NCBI GenBank assembly: GCA_020744425.1
Contig: JAGMUV010000034.1
Location: 496,001-560,000 of the forward strand
Length of the DNA stretch: 64,000 bases
Source of the DNA: Dactylonectria macrodidyma
Taxonomy: Eukaryota > Ascomycota > Sordariomycetes > Hypocreales > Nectriaceae
Reading direction: 5' to 3'
Shown: positions 1 through 10,754 of the stretch, piece by piece
Position numbering within the stretch: position 1 is the first letter of the stretch
Layout: each line of letters begins with the position of its first letter
Notes under the pieces: model-generated
What the model was told of the DNA's origin: nothing
Seen by the model: the letters and a program-made list of their open reading frames with translations, nothing else
The model's database searches: none
Position numbers and translations under genes: made by a program

Positions 1-2
1 TG

Positions 3-832
3 GATTCGGGCAGTGAAGGTACTCTACCCGTCGTCGTCCCAGACACATCTGGCTTTACCAACATGGCGAAAGCCCTGGGCTGCGGAGATCAGTCTTCGAA
101 ACAGGAGTTGGCATGCGTCCGCAAAGCTGCGGCCAAGGACGTATTGGCGAATGCACCGCCGTTCTCTATTCCTGTTGCCGATAACGTAACCGCCTTTTCC
201 GACTATGAAAGCCGTGCGGCCAAGGGACAAGTCTCCAACAAGGTCAGTGGTATTTTGACTGCAGAAGAAAAAGATGGGCGTATGCTAACCTGGTAGTTAT
301 GAACAGCCCGCCATCATTGGTACAAACGAAGGAGAGGACAGCCCCCCGATTATAAATTACTTTTTCTGCCCAGGATGGGAGTCTGCGAAGTAGGTCAACC
401 CCATGCCCTCCCCAAAACGCATCTCACTAACCTGGCCTCAGGGCTCGCATCGTCAACAAGGCCCCCGTCTTTCGCTATGAGTACCACGGTGCCTTTACCA
501 ACATTGGACCCGACGGATCAGGCGCCCACCACTCGGCAGAACTGCCTTTGCTCTTTGGCACCCATAACCTGTACCGTGGAAACTCAACTGAGCTCGAGTG
601 GGAGACCAGTGCCGCCATGCAGGATGCCTGGCTTGCGTTTGCCCAAGGCGGCGCTAGAGGGCTTCAAGACGGCGTTGGCTGGCCGGTGAATGTGAACCCG
701 GACGACAGCAATGTGCGACACTTTGGCGATGAGGTTGCTGTCCGTGATGGTGACAACAAGGATCTGGAGTCCATGTGCTCTAAGGATGGCCAGTCACCAA
801 CCTTGGGGGAAGTCATTTCGGAATTCCCGTAA
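3..832 (+). CDS. Carboxylesterase/lipase (type B family), 3' part only
   Basis: C-terminal part of an alpha/beta-hydrolase esterase; the start lies outside the window. I read exons 3-242, 307-389 and 442-832. Intron 243-306 has GTCAGT, branch GCTAAC and CAG; intron 390-441 has GTAGGT, branch CACTAAC and CAG. Both joins keep frame. The decisive motif is HHSAELPLLFGTH in the last exon (about 505-590), which matches the catalytic His region of type B carboxylesterases; the second His is the likely triad residue. The following W-x-FA and GW positions also fit the family. The nucleophile elbow would lie upstream of the window. Substrate cannot be told. No link to the downstream cluster is visible, as more than 11 kb of mostly transposon DNA lies between. 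Confidence 0.8.
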
Positions 833-3471
833 TTCCTCTCCTCCAACCGAGGGAAATAGATATCTCTGTGTGAGTAGTTGTGGAATCAAACTCGAAGACC
901 CCTTATCTCAACTGTATATCCTTAACGCAGCGGTTGGTACGCGTACCAATAAAATCCGATAGCCGATATGCTTAGTCTTTGTACAACTCTCATGTGTGGC
1001 TGACTTTTGCTATCATTTCACTTGGATCGAGCTGCAATTGCAACATCACCAACCAGAGTATAAAATTATCAATCTATGACTATACTCTCTGAATACAGCT
1101 AGAAGCAGAGACTTAACTCCCGCATTGCTTAGAATGACCACCTTGCCGAGGACAGTAACTTGGTTCGTGTGAGGTGCAAGATACAATAGCTCGAGTCAAA
1201 GTTGCCCATTGAGTCATTACCAAGAAGACTGGCGTTAGTACAAAGAAAGACAACCACCCAATGGTATTAACAAATTACCCGATACACAACTCAATCTAAG
1301 GTACATTCCCATATGCTACCCAGCATGAAACTATGCTTCATCTTGCTGATCCTACCTTGGCTGAGGATGTGTGTCACGTCTATCGCTGACTTCGGCAGCT
1401 ACGGGCTTACGATTTTGCTTGCTTTTGACGGACTGTTATTTTCCCAGGCAGACTAATAGGCCCAACAGCTGATCTTGCCAGTAGCCACTATTAGGCTGTC
1501 CGATCCATCGGGAGCGAGTTGCTGCTGGCACAGAGTCATTGACAGTAGCTTAACAACTAATCCTGCTGTCAGTGGGCTGACCCTGATCATTGTACTAAGA
1601 CGTCTATTAGAATCAAGCTTATCTATAAAATATGGCTCTTCCCATCGTCAGTTGGTTGGAATTAAGGTCTTCTACATCACCAATAGCAATCCTACTTTCT
1701 GGTGATGTGAACCTTCTCAAGACCGTCGAGCCGGTGAGCCTTGTATGTACCGATGGCGCATGCCTCAATCGATTGCTGGACTGCAATTGGTGCGCCGTGC
1801 GCAGACAACACAAATCAACTGGACCATTGACGAGGCATCTGAAAACCTTTCCCGACTTTGGTTCAGCGAATACGTTGTCAATCATTCCTCATATAATAGA
1901 TTCCAAGAAATAGCTATGATGCCCTTCGAGGAGTTTTAGCAGAGATGCAAAGCAAGATGTGCAAATTCCATAATAATATCTCTGCTGGGGCGGCCACCAA
2001 AGACGAGGGAGTGCTTACAAGTTTGCGCAATTTCTTCCTGTTTATAGCTGGCATTGGATCTGCATGGGCATGGAACTTTTGTAGGAACTCCCTGTCTAGT
2101 ATGATTTATTCTGCCAACAGAATCCGTCCAGGTATCAACCCTGCTGAAATGTCCAATGACTTGGATTGGCAAAATATAGCTTCGGACTGACGGTCCGTTT
2201 AGGCTTCAACCTGGGCAAATCACACATGGCACGTTCCCCACGTATGTTATTTACCCTATACACTCAAATCATACGGGGTTGCTACTAATTTCCCTAGTGC
2301 TACGGATCTCCAGAATGACCTTAACTCGGGGAATGTCCGCTCTAGACGGTCGATTCAAGGACGATATGGCGCTTGAGATGATCACCTTTCAACTTTTACC
2401 GGGCTTGATTGACTTAGTGATCCAATCTCAATATCAGAGACCAACTTTGACCTTGGGCAAAACACAGTATCAGAGCGAGATCGGTCATTTATTCATCTGC
2501 CTCTGGCCTTACTTTTGATTATTGGATGTGGATGTTTGCACACTCTGTCGAATTTTGTATTGGGCCTAGCTTGGTGGGCTTAAATTAAATCTTTGCCGAA
2601 CGGGCTAGGCCAGATCTAGATGGCAAGCCGTGAATTGTACCTTGTCTTCACCCTTCTCGAGGTCGCGATGTGGACTATCTGGTGGCATGATCAAGAGACC
2701 CCCTATCATGTCCCTTTTACCTTGATACGTGAAATCACGTGAGGATCATCAGTCACGTGAGCAATGCCTCAAAAGGGCCTGCAGGGCCCTTCTGACTTTG
2801 CTTCTTCTTCATCATTCTTCATACAACAATACAATCCATCACCTGCTATTGCAGCTTTCTGGCCCTTCGTGCCCCCTAGGGCCTCTGGCCCCTGGCCATC
2901 GCCTCTTTTCCGTATCATACCTTGATACAATCCCTGTGCAGCTGAGATTATGGATCTGACTTGGAGACTTGCAAGGCCCCTGGACTGACTACCGGGCCGG
3001 TAGCGCATCCTCTAAGTAATGCGGGACTGGTGCGGGGCTATTACTCCCGTTTTCACCGTCTTGGCTTCAGCTCGATTGCCTCATCTTGTTACATGGGTCG
3101 CCGCCTTCACGTGGCAAGGATTGCAGAACTCTTTCCGCCTTGATGGGTCGGATCCCAGTGCACTGGTCAGGCATTGGAAAATTTACTCGCGATAAGCAGA
3201 TTTACCCTTCGTTGAGTGAGGAAGCTTAGGTTGGGATCTACACTTCCCGAGGAGAGAGTGGGGTACTGGTGGGCGCCTCAAGTCCGGCCCCCCCCGCGGT
3301 CGGTCCCCTCCCTAGGGGGTCATTGACTCGCAAAAGGTCTCCCTGATTCGCAAAATTCCGGTACATCTGACCACAGCCAATTTGTTAGGACTGCCAAGTC
3401 ACTTCATTATAAGGATGCCCGCGATAATTCTGACCGATGTGAAATCATGCATTTACGAAGAGTGATAAAAG
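833..3471. other. Stretch without a supportable gene
   Basis: Only short open frames occur here, without recognisable domains, codon continuity or plausible splice partners. The sequence is moderately AT-rich and may hold decayed repeats. A G/C-rich run of C8 followed by CCTCCCTAGGGGG lies near 3285-3320. I see no RNA gene, terminal repeat or target duplication. Confidence 0.5.
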
Positions 3472-3858
3472 TCAAGTTGACAACTCGACTTCTTCCTCTT
3501 TTGGCACCGTAAATTCGCCCTGACTAACTTCAATACAGTCTTCAGCTGTGATTTCCAAGCCGTCAGCTTCTAATGTCAGCAAGTTACGAGCTGCACGGCG
3601 TTCCCTTTCTTCCAGGCCAACGAATTTGACTGCAGAAGTCACAGTCTCTCTGTGATAGTCTGGGGGCCACGTGATCAATGCTGTGCCTTCAAATGTGACT
3701 CCCAACTTATCTCGAAGCTCGCGAATGAGGGCATATTGCTTACTCATATCCTCATTAGAAGATAACAGCTTCTGGCGCTCTATCTTTGCCCACAACCCTC
3801 TGCTAACATCAACTCGTCTGACAGCACCTAAGCTAGCCCGTAGGAGACTCCGTACAGT
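3472..3858 (-). pseudogene. Unrecognised ORF fragment cut by a transposon end
   Basis: An open frame on the minus strand reads for about 125 codons from the transposon border at 3860 to a stop at 3472. It is rich in charged residues (E/K/R runs, a coiled-coil-like stretch around AKIERQKLLSSNEDMSKQ) and contains ITWPPDY. Its 5' side stops exactly where a hAT-type terminal repeat begins, so it looks like the 3' end of a gene whose upstream part was displaced. I do not recognise the family. It could equally be the tail of a transposon-borne protein. Confidence 0.35.
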
Positions 3859-3859
3859 C

Positions 3860-4086
3860 CAGGCTTTCTAACCATACGCCATACGCCATACGGACCTGAA
3901 TGGTTTATGGTGTATGATTTATTCTCGTATGGCGAACTAAACCATATATTGCCCATACGGCAAATGACGTCAAACCGGTCAAGGGCCCACATCTTCCTCT
4001 AGAGCGCTGGTGCTTCCCTCCTCTGCCATGTACTCGTATTGTTCAACCTCGTCTACTTGTAGCCCTGCCGTTATACCGCTGCGAAT
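3860..4086. mobile_element. One end of a hAT-type element (CAGGCTTTC family)
   Basis: The sequence starting CAGGCTTTCTAACCATACG and followed by repeated CCATACG words and AATGACGTCA matches the terminal repeat of the 412-bp MITE at 39924-40335 (CAGGCTTTCTATCCATACTC, repeated CCATACT words, AATGACGTCAT). Only this end is visible; no matching opposite end ending in GAAAGCCTG occurs nearby. The hAT element at 4087-6977 probably landed in or next to it. Confidence 0.55.
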
Positions 4087-6977
4087 CGGTGATGGAAAAA
4101 AATGGTGTTTCATTGAAACTGAAACCGACCGTCCCATGTTTCAATTGAAACCAGCCAGATGTTTGTTTCAAGGTTTCAAACGTTTCAACATAATTCCAGG
4201 CTTCCCTGCTGCCTAATTAGTTCAAACTGATCTCTGTGGTTGCCTGTGTTGCCTACGCTGCCTACGAAGTGTCTTAGCTGCCTGGCTGTCAATGGTGCGT
4301 TTAGATTACAGGTCGTGCATTGCTCGATTGAGTAATCCAGTAATAAATAGTCAACTGACCTCCTCTGTTAATCACACAAATTTGATCATGTCCACCACCG
4401 CCAGCCAACCTAGCTCAGTGACGAAGACTAATATGGCCTCAGACGATGAATTCAGCGTCTCCGAGCTCACGGAGTACACTGAAAATCTCGAATCACACCC
4501 AGTACCCCGAAACGAGCGCAAGAGATCAGCTGCAAGTGGGGAGGACGAACCGGCAAAGCGGAAGCGCGGCAACAAAGACCTCTGGGCTCACACGAGGCTT
4601 CTTAAAGATGGAGAACCTCTAAGGAACAAGCATAAACACGAGATCTACTATTGTGGCCAGCCACACTGTACGTATAGCGGTACACCGAATTCGAGTCGAT
4701 TCCGCGCCCATCTGAGCAGCAAGCACAACATCGTCATGAAAGGCGCGCCACCAGGAGCTCAAACGATTGCCAATCAAGCGACCATTAATGATATTTTCGG
4801 GAGAGAAGGCGAACGCCAGAGAGAACGAGATATTCAGCAAGAAAAAGCCCTTGTCTCGGCTATTCAACTTCCCGAGTTTAACGAAGCTTGCGCTAGGCTT
4901 ATTGCTATCCGAAATCTTCCACATACTCTCCTCGATTGGCCTGAGTTCTGGGCAGTTATCCTCTCCGTTAACTACATGGGAAAGGATATGATTAGAGTAT
5001 GCCGCAAGGATGTGCCTCAGCTTCTCCGAAGGACTTTCACCGTCCATAAGAAAGCGCTTGCGCAAAAGCTTCAAAGTTCGCTCTCATGGATCCATTTCTC
5101 TATCGATATGTGGACAGCCCCGTCAAAAACCGGCTACCAAGCTATCGTTGCCTCTTGGGTCGATGCAGAATCAATGCAAGCAGAGACTGCTCTCCTTTCC
5201 CTCCGCGAATTTAGAGGAACTCACGGCGGCGAGCAGCAAGCTGGGGTATTCCTTGAGGTTGTTGAAGACTATGCAATCCGGTTAGACAGGATTGGTTTCT
5301 TTACCCTTGATAACGCGGCATCGAATGATAATATGCTTCGATTTATTGCTGAAGAGATCAACGAGGCACATCCTGCGTTGTTCGTCCCTCGCATCCGCCG
5401 GGTTCGTTGTAACGGGCACGTTATCAACCTCGCAGTCCAAGCCTTCCTCTTCCGCGGGAAGAGTCGAGCATCTAGAGCCGATGAGGATGAGGCAATCAAA
5501 ATGGCTCTTCAGGATACTCAACGCCTCACCGACGAAGAAAACAGCAATAAGAGAGATCAAGCCGATATCGCGGACGACTGGCGTCAGATGGGTGCACTTG
5601 GCAAGCTCCATAACATCAACGTTTGGTTTCGATCGTCTACGCAGCGCTATCAAGAGTTTGTGGCGGCAGCCGGCAGAGCAATCCCGCTGGACAACGACAC
5701 TCGGTGGAATTCCTGGGCCAAAGAGATTGAAGCGGCCCTCGCAATGAGAAAGGAGATTCGTGGCTGCCTTGATGATCACTATGACGAGCTGAAGGAAGAC
5801 TATCTTTCCCACGAAGATTGGAAAGAGCTCGAGGACATTTTCTCTTTTTTGCAAGCCTTTCTCTTTGCTACAAAGGACACTGAGGGGAAGGTCAATACTC
5901 TGGATGATATGTTGCTCTCAATGGACTATCTAGTTCAGCATTACAAAGAGCAGAAGGAAAAGTGCGCTTTGTCAAATCATCCGCGGCTTGAAGCTCGTGG
6001 CTTGGCTTCGTGGTTTAAGTTTGATAAGTACTACAAGCTTACCGATGACACGCCAATCTATGCCGCTGCAGCACTTCTCCATCCGGCTTACCGCAAGGGT
6101 TATTTTGACACGCATTGGGGCCATCAGAGGCAATATATCGAACCAACAATCAAGGCTGCGCGGAAGCTATGGCAGAAGCACTTCAAGCCACGAAGCGAAG
6201 AACTCACGCCAACTTCCCAAAGTTCAAATATCGGACAGATGGAGAATCCCTTTCGGCGTTTCAAGGCTCAGGCAGCTGGCGCTATTCATGATCAACTCCG
6301 AGACGAATTTGACGACTTCATCAGGGTTTGTTTGCGCCCTATCAACATTTTGAATATTTGCTAATACATAGACCAGGCAACGCCTCACATAATCGGCGAA
6401 CAATCAGCTTTAGATTGGTGGCTGGAGCCGGCACGCCAGTTCGTCCATCCGAATCTGAGCAAGATGGCTATCACAATCTTCTCGATCCCACCAATGTCAG
6501 CCGAGCCTGAACGGGTTTTCTCAGGTACAAAGCATACTATAGCGCCCGAGCGCATTCGGCTAGGAGCAGAGATGGTAGAGATCACCGAGTGTTTAAAGAG
6601 CTGGGTGAGGATTCCACCAGGCAAAGAGCGGGCAGTGTTAAGTGGCATATTCAGGAATGCTACACAGGTTGAAGAGGCAGCAGCAATACTCGAAAATGCA
6701 CGAATAGAGGCAGATCAAGATCCTCGAGAGGATTACATTATACTTTAAGAGTAACTAGGGGTAGGTACGAGCTATTCCGAACCCTGTCTCCGGCTATCTA
6801 GTACTACTAAGTTAATTGGAGACTGTTACATACACTGGGTTCAGGTTTTCCGCCAAATTACCATATTTACAACTCTGTTTCATAAACATTGAAACAAACC
6901 CGAAACAGATTGCAAGTTTCACTGAAACAAACAAAACAGAGGCTAGGTTTCAGTTTCAATGTATAAATCCATCACTG
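4087..6977 (+). mobile_element. hAT DNA transposon, apparently complete (hAT-G)
   Basis: Terminal inverted repeats bracket an intact transposase. Left end: CGGTGATGGA (4087) plus CATTGAAACTGAAACC (4111-4126). Right end: the reverse complement of both, GGTTTCAGTTTCAATG (6947-6962) and CCATCACTG ending at 6977. The subterminal DNA on both sides is packed with GAAAC/GTTTC words, many in opposed pairs. I could not find a convincing 8-bp target duplication (left flank CTGCGAAT, right flank ACCTGGCT), so the outermost base is uncertain or the flanks have changed. Confidence 0.75.
4388..6748 (+). CDS. hAT family transposase, intact, 769 aa
   Basis: Cut-and-paste transposase. I read exons 4388-6325 and 6377-6748, removing a 51-nt intron (GTTTGT, branch TGCTAAT, ACCAG) that keeps frame. 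An upstream in-frame start at 4292 is possible but the ATG at 4388 begins a typical Ser/Thr-rich leader. A BED-type zinc finger (C-x4-C, then H-x4-H) lies at about residues 77-107. The RNase H fold shows SIDMWTAP (first Asp) and FTLDNAAS (second Asp); the C-terminal hATC dimerisation block follows with PPMSAEPERVFS, containing the conserved Glu. The protein ends with an acidic tail. There is no stop or frameshift, so this copy could be active. Confidence 0.85.
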
Positions 6978-6984
6978 ACCTGGC

Positions 6985-7613
6985 TCCATTACCTACAGCG
7001 CCACAACCCGGGCTATCGCGATATCGTTGTGAGGCAGGATCGCTTGCAACGGCTTCCTCTTGACGGCACCATAGTTGCTTCCATTGCTAGCCAAGTGGCT
7101 GACCTACCTGACGGCGAGGTCCCCTAAGGCCCTGTTGAGGAGGTAGTAGAAGAGGATCCTTGCGATGCCGACGCATCAGCGATCCCGAATTTGCAGGTTA
7201 CCGATACCGAATTAAACGCCCTGCAGTCCCGATTCCTTCATGGTACCCCTGACCCTGAGCGTATGGCTGATCTTGAGCATATGCCGCTTGGCGCGCAGGC
7301 TCAACACCAGATGCCACTACCTTCCATTCACAGGACTCCTATCAGCGAATTCAACCGTTCTCAGCCGCTGTTAACGCTCGCGTTCCCTACTCTCTACCCT
7401 GACGGCAAGGCGGACTTCGTGGAACCTCGCCTACGGAGCATCACGTACCAGGACTACCTTGCCCATGCGATGAGATGGCAAGACGGACGTTTTGCCCGCC
7501 ATAAGACGTGGCCCTTCGTCGCCCTCAACACGCTGTTACGTGCGCAGGTCAGAAAGCGAAGCAACTACTTCGTCAAGAAACAAGAAGGCCGCCGTCACCC
7601 CCACAGTGACTAA
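6985..7613 (+). pseudogene. Helitron replicase/helicase fragment (N-terminal domain)
   Basis: Remnant of the Rep/helicase protein of a rolling-circle Helitron. From about 7191 the frame contains ISEFNRSQPLLTLAFPTLYP and RWQDGRFARHKTW-x4-LNTLLR, the signature of the Helitron_like_N domain. Upstream (about 6985-7127) a related frame reads HYLQRHNPGYRDIVVRQDRL and stops at a TAA at 7125-7127. The Rep HUH motifs and the PIF1 helicase are absent, so this is a short fragment. The hAT element's right end abuts it at 6977. Confidence 0.65.
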
Positions 7614-7821
7614 ATGACGTTTTCCTATAAACTACAGGAAAGGGGAACCCGATATACGGTATATAGTTGATTGGGCCCGACAGGAAGTGGTAGAGGGACC
7701 CCTATGTCTATCAGTCAACTCCCCTACTGCAGGTTTGAAGTGGTTTTAACAGCTGGTTACCGCCGCAGTCGAAAGGGGGATCTAGGGGGTTCCCCCAGAA
7801 TAGTTTAATAGCAGGTATACG

Positions 7822-8288
7822 TGTCAGAGGCCAAAAGCCACAAGAAGGGTCTATGGGGCACCAACTGCAGAAATCCACTGTCACACAGTGGCGGCCACGC
7901 CTAACAGCCACAAGGTCGCAGCTACGTCGCAGGTTTGCCACAGCTAGCTTTCAGCTAGCAAGTGGTTGAGGGAGTTATGGAACACGGGCTAAGCGCAACC
8001 GGCCGGATCCGAGAGCTCCGACCGGGTTACGAGAGACCCGGCCGGGCCGGAGTCTCAGGATTACGAAGACCAATCAAACTAGCTAGACCTAAGCAGCTAA
8101 GCTACAGCTAGCTAGCTAGGGTATTGGAAGAAGGGATACTAGACCTGGCTATAAGAAGAGCTACTAGAGGACGAAGGCAAAGGGGGGGTCAGAGATCAAT
8201 ACAGTCACCAGCATCATTCCTACTAGCTAGCTGCTATCTCGCAGCATGTCTGCCCTCTTCACTCCCTTGTGTGTAACCAGCCCTGACA
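7822..8288 (-). mobile_element. Solo LTR, copy 1 of the TGTCAGGGCT family
   Basis: A 467-bp segment bounded by TGTCAG and CTGACA with a 5-bp target duplication ATACG at 7817-7821 and 8289-8293. On the minus strand it begins TGTCAGGGCTGGTTACACAC, as do the solo LTRs at 22905 and 63105. TGATCTCTGAC and a GC-rich CCGG block recur in the family. No internal retrotransposon sequence adjoins, so it is a product of LTR-LTR recombination. Confidence 0.85.
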
Positions 8289-8293
8289 ATACG

Positions 8294-8735
8294 GTATTTA
8301 CCCTTCGGGCTGGATATTCAGCCGTTAAGTCACTTGCCTTGGCAACTTAACGGGTGTTCGAAGTATTTTAGTTTCACCTGGCGGATTGAAGATAACCACA
8401 AAGCTTGGCTCGTAATACATGAAACGAGCGTGAGCGGGGAGGTAAGCTAAAGGCTCCAACTTGCGACGTTGAACTAACGATGTCTCTTTAGTTTCCTTTT
8501 CACAGACTTGTGATTTCCTATGTACTGAACAGATTCATTAACTTATTCCACAAGCGAGCTGACCGCACAAGCGAGCCGATCACTATACTGTACAGCTAAA
8601 AATAGCAATAACGTACTGTTGAGACCGTATGACTAAGATGGTTCGATCTGCTGGTGGCTGAAGGAGCTGCGCTCCTCTCAGACATATGGAACTTAGACCT
8701 TTTAATATAACCTGAAACCATTTTGCTTCATCACG
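8294..8735. other. Intervening DNA, no gene seen
   Basis: No coding signal. A short CACAAGCGAGC direct repeat occurs at about 8549-8577 and resembles the AAGCGA words in the nearby Fot terminal repeat, so it may be a decayed relative of that end. Confidence 0.4.
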
Positions 8736-8737
8736 TA

Positions 8738-10605
8738 CATGGTAAGCGAATGTCCCAGACAAGCGAATGTCCCAAAAATCTCCCAATCTCTCTTTCTTCC
8801 ATTTGATTAATTAATTTACCACCACCAAACATGTCTCAGTTTAATAAAGAGGCTAATATCCTTCTTGCTCTTCAAGCACTTCAAAATAACCCATCATTAA
8901 GCATCCGACGCGCTGCATCAATCTACCATGTCTGCAATAAAAAGTTAGGGCGCCGCCAGAAAGGCATGCAGTCTCGACGCGATATTGTTCCTAAGTCACG
9001 CAAGCTATCTGATCTAGAGGAACAGATCATTGTTCAATTCATTCTCGACCTAGATTTGCGAGGTTTTCCCTCGCGACTGCGTGGTGTTGAAGAAATGGCC
9101 AACCGATTGCTCGCTGACCGCGACGCGTCACCTGTCGGCAAGCGCTGGGCTTCAAACTTCGTCAGGCGACACCAAGAGCTCAAGACGCGTTTTTTTCGTA
9201 AATACGACTATCAGAGGGCCAAATGCGAAGATCCAACCATTATTCGCAATTGGTTCCGGCTCGTGGAGAACACAATCGCGAAATATGGTATCGACCTAGC
9301 TGATATCTACAACTTTGATGAGACCGGCTTTATGATGGGCATAATCGCAAGTGGAATGGTCGTCACAGGCGCAGATAGACGTGGAAACCCGAAATCAGTC
9401 CAGCCTGGAAACCGGGAATGGGTTACAGTCATTCAGGCGATTAATGCGGAAGGCTGGGCGATCCAGCCGTTCATCGTGGTTGCGGGCCAATATCACCTCG
9501 CCAGCTGGTACCGGGAAAGCAACCTCCCGGGCGACTGGGCTATTGCGACGACTCAAAATGGCTGGACTGACAATGAGACCGGTCTTGAGTGGCTCAAGCA
9601 CTTTGATCGGCACACAAAGGCCCTATCAACCGGCCGCTATCGTCTTCTGATCCTCGATGGGCACGAAAGTCACCACTCAGTCGACTTTGAGAAATATTGC
9701 GAAGAGAACCACATTATTACGCTTTGTATGCCGCCTCATTCGTCTCATCTACTTCAGCCTCTTGATGTTGGGTGCTTTGGGCCGCTTAAAAAAGCCTACA
9801 GTCGAGAAATTGAGCAATTGATCAGATGCTCCATAACCCACGTTTCGGAGACTGAGTTCTTCCCAGCCTTTTATGCTGCCTACCAAGCCGCCATGACGGA
9901 GAGCAACATCAAAGGAGGTTTTCGAGGGGCCAGACTTGCTCCTTTAGATCCAGAAAATGTCATATCAAAGCTTGATGTGCAGCTACGGACTCCAACACCT
10001 GTCGAGGAGGAGGTATGCCTCCCTGACCCTTGGGTCCCAAAGACCCCAAAGACCATGCTTGAGGCTAGCTCTCAGTCTGAATATCTCGAAAGACGAATGA
10101 GAAGGCATCAGAGCAGCTCTCCAGCATCAATTCTCGAGGCGCTTAAGTCACTTTCAAAGGGAACAAAGGCAATAATGCATCAGAATGCCCTATTGAAAGC
10201 TGAGGTCCAGATCCTTCGACAGGCGAATGAGACTCTTAGCAAGCGGCGCAGAGCAAAAAAAACCTGCCTAAGTAAAGGAGGAAAGATGACTCTAGATGAG
10301 GGAAGAGATGAGATAGATCAGGGAGACGTTTGATGCGCAGGTAGTGGCTGAATTATCGAGAAGTAGTAGTCGACGAAGGTTGGCGCTATCGAGGGAAAGG
10401 CGCTGTGGAATATGTGGAAAGACTGGTCATAATGCAAAGACCTGTCAGGCTATAATTAAGACCTCTGGAGAAGAGTATAGCAATTGGTTTTAATTAATTT
10501 AAGGTATTGGTGTGATTTTATTTTATATTTTATAGTGATAGTTGAGATTTTTGGCCCACTCACTTGTTTGGCCCACTCACTTGTTTGGCCCACTCACTTA
10601 TCACA
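8738..10605 (+). mobile_element. Fot/pogo-type Tc1-mariner transposon
   Basis: The element is flanked by TA dinucleotides (8736-8737 and 10606-10607), the normal target duplication of this superfamily. The inverted termini are divergent but alignable: left has two AAGCGAATGTCCC words before AAAAATCTC, right has, in reverse complement, three AAGTGAGTGGGCC words before AAAAATCTC. The three right-hand words form a direct repeat visible as GGCCCACTCACTTGTTT at 10552-10600. The transposase lies between. Confidence 0.7.
8831..10493 (+). pseudogene. Fot/pogo transposase (DDE_1), late frameshift
   Basis: Encodes a DDD transposase. The frame from ATG 8831 runs 500 codons: psq-type helix-turn-helix near residues 5-45, CENP-B-type DNA-binding region about 50-125, then the catalytic core with NFDETGF, LDGHESHH and LQPLDVGCFGP supplying the three Asp residues. 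It stops at TGA 10331-10333. In the +1 frame the protein continues directly with a basic stretch and a CCHC zinc knuckle CGICGKTGHNAKTC, ending at TAA 10491-10493. This tail is normal for fungal Fot transposases, so an extra T in the TTT at 10329-10331 is the likely lesion. The catalytic part alone is intact. Confidence 0.85.
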
Positions 10606-10754
10606 TACGTTATCCAGTTTACAAAATCCTAACGTAGATAAGTAGATTCTATAACAGCCAGCTATATAAAATAGATGGAAATAGATGCACGGACTATCCA
10701 TTTCCACTCCATTTCCACTCCATTTCCACTCCATTTCCACGGCGTAGATACGTA

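Noticed and set aside
1475..2190. Several overlapping open frames of 60-90 codons
   Set aside because: No domain, no consistent splice chain, and frames on both strands overlap; no coding claim made.
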